From Symbiodinium natans (taxonomy: Eukaryota; Sar; Dinophyceae; Suessiales; Symbiodiniaceae): DNA of 64,000 nucleotides. How positions within the stretch are numbered: the first letter of the stretch is position 1; each line of letters starts with the position of its first letter. The notes under the pieces are model-generated. The model was not told where the DNA came from. It saw only the letters and a program-made list of their open reading frames with translations, and ran no database searches. Location: NCBI GenBank assembly GCA_905221605.1, contig CAJNDS010002339.1, positions 1 to 64,000 of the forward strand. The letters run 5' to 3'. This document shows, piece by piece, positions 60,560 to 64,000 of the stretch. The position numbers and the translations under genes were made by a program.

Positions 60560-63500
60560 ACCCAAAACGCACGCAACGAGAAGGGCAAGAGGTGCAGTGC
60601 AAGCTGGTTGGCTTCGATCTGGCTGGGACCCTTATGCCAGGTGACTCAGGAGGACCGGCAGCACATGTGGCTCCTCTGCGGGCAAACGAAGAAGATGTAC
60701 GATTAGCTGACCGATGGCTCCCGCGTCTCTGAAGGTCGTTGGATTTTTCGTGCCAGCGCGACTTGGCTCATGTGCTCGAGGCGCTCACAGGCAGCGCAGT
60801 GCTTCGAAAGCGGCGTGCAAACGACTTCCTGGCAAGAGGTGCATGGCGGGACCTGCACTGAGGCGAACTGCTAATACACCGCAGCCCCACACCTAACAAG
60901 GCAAGTTGTGAAAACAGAAGCTTGACGACCGCGGAAGCCAAAGATTTCACACCGAGCTTCGGCCCACTGGAACCCTAAACCCTAAACCCTTGCGCCTTTC
61001 GCCTTTCGTCCAGGAACCCCCTTGAAACCCTCAGCTCTGAAACCAAAGCCTGAAAACAAAAGCCCTAAGCCCTTGAGAGCCACAGAAGTTTCAGTGTACA
61101 GCCTTTCGAAGAACCCCGACAGCCTGCGACAATGAAACGGCAGAGCACGTTTGACATGCGAGGTGGGCAAGACGCATCCAGACACGGCAAACGGTTCAGT
61201 ACCATGGCATCTTAAAGAGTCTGAAGCTGTTCAAGCGTGTTGGTTCACAATGGGGTTTCGTTGCAGATGCCACTGTGGTTTGAGTAATTCGAGGAACCGG
61301 GGTAGAGGCAAAAAAAAGAGAAAGGCAGAGGCCTTGCGGCCTTGCACACGGGAACTCGACACGGGAAGCGAGAGCTTGGTCGCCCTTGCGGCCCTTGCGT
61401 CAAAGAGGCACATGTGAAATAGAAGTCAGATGAGTCAGAGATGAGTCAGATTTTCATTTGAACCACCCAAATTCCCACAAAAACAACGCCTCAGTTCAAG
61501 CTTCTCGGCCTTGAGATTCTATTTCACTTAACGCTCACGGAATCTCACTCGTGTGCTGCATGGATGAGCATTCACGAACCAAGGGCGAATCAGCAACCGA
61601 ATCTAGTTGAGGTTCCACATCCAACGTTCGTGCGGTCAGGACTAAGCTGATCCGTCTCAAATACCGTGCTCCGTGAATTTGAAACACCTGGCCCTGAAAT
61701 GGCAAGGGTACAGTCAGTCTGCGGAACACTCCGAGTATGCTCAGTCTACTCCGAGTGAGATGCGGCTCGAAACGAATGATGCGGAGTAGCATCGAGACAG
61801 CTATAAAAACAGCTAAATGTTGCTTGCCTGAAAAATTCGTGCTGAGAACTGAGGCAACGAGTGAAGTGGTTGGGAAAGGTCGCTGTAGGCAGCGTGTGCA
61901 AGCTCTGTGCGAGGCCTGGGAAGCGTGCCCCGGCATTCCATCCAAAGCCTCAAGTTCTAGGAAATCGACCCTAGGCTCCGTGCTGGTGAGTCACAGCAAA
62001 GCCAAACTCAACTGCCTCATCACGACAAAACGAGAGCTAAGTTACACATGGCATCTTTGTGAGGACGAGTCACTGCATTTACTCTGTGCACCTAGGGGCT
62101 ACCTGGCTACCTGCGGGCCGCCGGCCACAAGATGTTAACAATCCGTGGACATGCACTTCTGCTTCGCGGCGCCGGAACTTGGAACGGACCTAGAACTAAG
62201 CCCTCAGCTTAAACGAGAAGTACAAGCGTCAGACTCTTCAGAGTCTCGTAGCACAGCACACTTCCTTGGCAGCCAAGCCGAACATATTGCTACAAGCGCT
62301 TGGGGCCTCGTCCTGCGATGTGAGTATCAGCCCACATGTGTCACGGTGTCACGACACTGTCACGGCTCATGCTTTCTGCAGTTCCTCTGCAGTTGGGGAT
62401 GCTTGCAGATCGGGTGATATTCGTGGCGTTGCATGTCCTGTCCACTCGCTCAAAGTAGTGCCTCGGCTGCTCTGCGAACCAGGGAAGTGTCCCTAAGCCT
62501 CTTGATTTGGGCATTGTGTGAGGGCATCAGCCTGGCTAGATCCTCCCAGCAACTTTCGGGCACATGTTGTCAGCAAGCAGATCGCTGCTCAACAGCCGGG
62601 CAAGCACAAATGCTATTCGGTCGGAGTCATACCTTGGTCTTGCCCCCCCACAGGCACAGGACAAACACGCACTGACATGGCGCTGAGGCGCTACCAGGGT
62701 TGAGGTTCAGAAGCAGCAGAAACTCCGGGAAGAATCTGAGTCATGAGAGCCACCGGCCTCTTCAAACCCGAAACCACCTAAAGCCAAACTGCGCTTTGGT
62801 CAGCTTGGCTTTCAAGACATCAGAAAAAAGGAAGTCAAAAAGAGTCAGAGCAGCACCAGCCTGAGCGTAATTGGAGGCCATATTTACAGAGGCCTCGCCT
62901 CGCCTCGCACTCACAAACTTGTCTTAAGTGAGGTGAGAGGAGTCCTTGTGATGTCTTTAAAAGGGATCGTAAGCACAGATCGCACAGAGGCCAGGCCGGT
63001 TCCGGGTGAGGGACCTTCTTAATTGCACGTCCTTCGGCGTAAGCTGCGCGCTCCGTTATACCAAAAAGAGCGTGCCCCCTTCACACAGCATTGATGCACG
63101 GGGAGCCTGTCATGACCCACGGTTGAAAGGGAGGCAGTGTGCCAGCTTAGCCTCTCCTGGCACTAAGCCTGGTCCCCATGCTCACCGCCTGCACATGAAA
63201 GTGCTGCTCCCTCGTTATCTGATGTTTCAATGATCCGGGCTTCGACCAAGTGCGTGCCATAGTCAGGGTCAGAAGTAGCCGCAACAGCTTATCCGCTCCG
63301 AAATTGTCGCAGAGCACCTGCCTTTGTCCGCATCACTTCACATGCCCACAGCGAGACTGAAAGTATGGTCCGAAGGAAATTGCAGCAGGCTTCATGTCTT
63401 CGCCCCGTGGGGTGAGCGACCTTGCTTGTGGTCTACCCTCCTACTTCACCTACAAGTCCGGCATAGTTGCAACCTGAGCATGTTCAGAGCGAGGAGTCGT

Positions 63501-63835
63501 TTGACGCTTAGTTTGCAAAGGCATTCGCCGTGAACTGTTGAACCGTACAGAAACCAGCCAGCCGCAAAACTGGGAAAACCACCAGCCTTAGCGGCCTTAG
63601 ACTTTGGATCTGTCCGGCTCTGTCCACCACACGTGACATGTGACATGTGAAAAGCCTTAGCGGTGCGAGCCGTGCAGACACTTATCTGCCTGGGGAAGTG
63701 CGGATCTTGTGGCCTCTAAGGATCACATCGGCTTTATACAGCATAATTACAATTTAGTTTAATCGTGTTGAACTTTTTGGCCACCTTGGTGCGGGGCGGC
63801 TGCTCTCTGCCGCGGAGGTGCGCGCAGGGCAAGCT
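60560..63835. other. Gene-poor right-hand stretch
   Basis: No recognisable gene. It holds the telomere-like run above, ATGAGTCAGAG duplicated near 61430, GCCTCGCCTCG near 62890 and GTGACAT x3 near 63634. GC drops around 61420-61520 and 63730-63780. Confidence 0.45.
60968..60992. repeat. Interstitial telomere-like repeat, CCCTAAA x about 3
   Basis: AACCCTAAACCCTAAACCCT, the cleanest telomere-type run in the window, followed by CCTTTCGCC repeated twice and other degenerate CCCTRAA words to about 61075. Confidence 0.88.
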
Positions 63836-63837
63836 TG

Positions 63838-64000
63838 GATGGTACGAGGAACGTCGCGACTCCACGGCCCCGGGCAGACGGTCACATACGGTGACTTTCC
63901 GTGCCAATGGATTTGTATCTGAACCGCACCACGGCCCCAAGCCCGACTTCTCTCGGGCACTGGCCTTGCGAGCCTTGCGAGCCCCGCGAGCCTCGCGAGC
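63838..64000. repeat. Dispersed repeat family I, copy 2
   Basis: Counterpart of 30055-30212, running off the right end of the window. It carries one more 9-bp GCGAGCC-type unit than copy 1. Confidence 0.93.

Noticed and set aside
60547-60732. A GDSGGP motif as in trypsin-like serine proteases
   Set aside because: The six residues stand alone: there is no catalytic His or Asp segment, no cysteine pattern and no typical flanking sequence. Chance in GC-rich DNA is likely.
60968-60992. True telomere
   Set aside because: Only about three units, with ordinary sequence on both sides. It is interstitial.

Overview
This window looks like nuclear DNA from a dinoflagellate, most likely a gene-poor, repeat-rich genome of the Symbiodinium/Suessiales type. 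The indications are: no bacterial operon structure; one convincing protein gene split into five exons; introns with GC as well as GT donors and mostly AG|G acceptors; scattered TTTAGGG-type telomere-like motifs; and many short tandem repeats and duplicated non-coding segments. The taxonomic call is an inference from these traits, because no rRNA or marker gene is present.

Genes. The left end (593-2819, minus strand) holds a secreted pepsin-like (A1 family) aspartyl protease. I reconstructed it across four introns by joining reading frames and splice sites. Both catalytic DTG motifs and the conserved C-terminal ILG...YYTVFD segment are present. Just upstream (about 3252-3530, plus strand) is a decayed fragment of a UvrD/PcrA-type superfamily 1 DNA helicase with one in-frame stop, in an AT-richer patch that ends at a GA microsatellite. 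A few other open frames look weakly coding (12217-12792 minus, 33812-34030 plus, 42479-42690 minus, 48025-48336 plus, 27470-27590 plus), but I cannot name them. Most other long open frames are chance frames in GC-rich DNA or in repeats.

Repeats by region. A duplicated block of about 6.5 kb occurs at 15984-22605 and again at 50939-57411. Its two copies are identical over about 0.9 kb and clearly diverged on either side, which suggests patchy gene conversion. Smaller duplicated pairs lie at 6231/6738, 8290/45985, 9607/47287, 24247/24662, 27470/27854, 30055/63838, 56368/59907, and as an apparently perfect 530-bp direct repeat at 58572/59300. Between 40.6 and 43.6 kb there are four trinucleotide-repeat arrays. 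The last is a layered array of CTG, TTGCCG, TTGCTG, TTGGTG and TTG blocks.

The most unusual small-scale structure is the abundance of tandem repeats with units of 9 bp (less often 10 or 12 bp) and 2-7 copies, in more than twenty places. At six of these places the copy number differs between the two halves of the 6.5-kb duplication, so the repeats appear to be mutationally active. One fills much of an intron of the protease gene, and telomere-like sequence fills another. I found no tRNA, rRNA, spliced-leader gene, CRISPR array or intact transposon.
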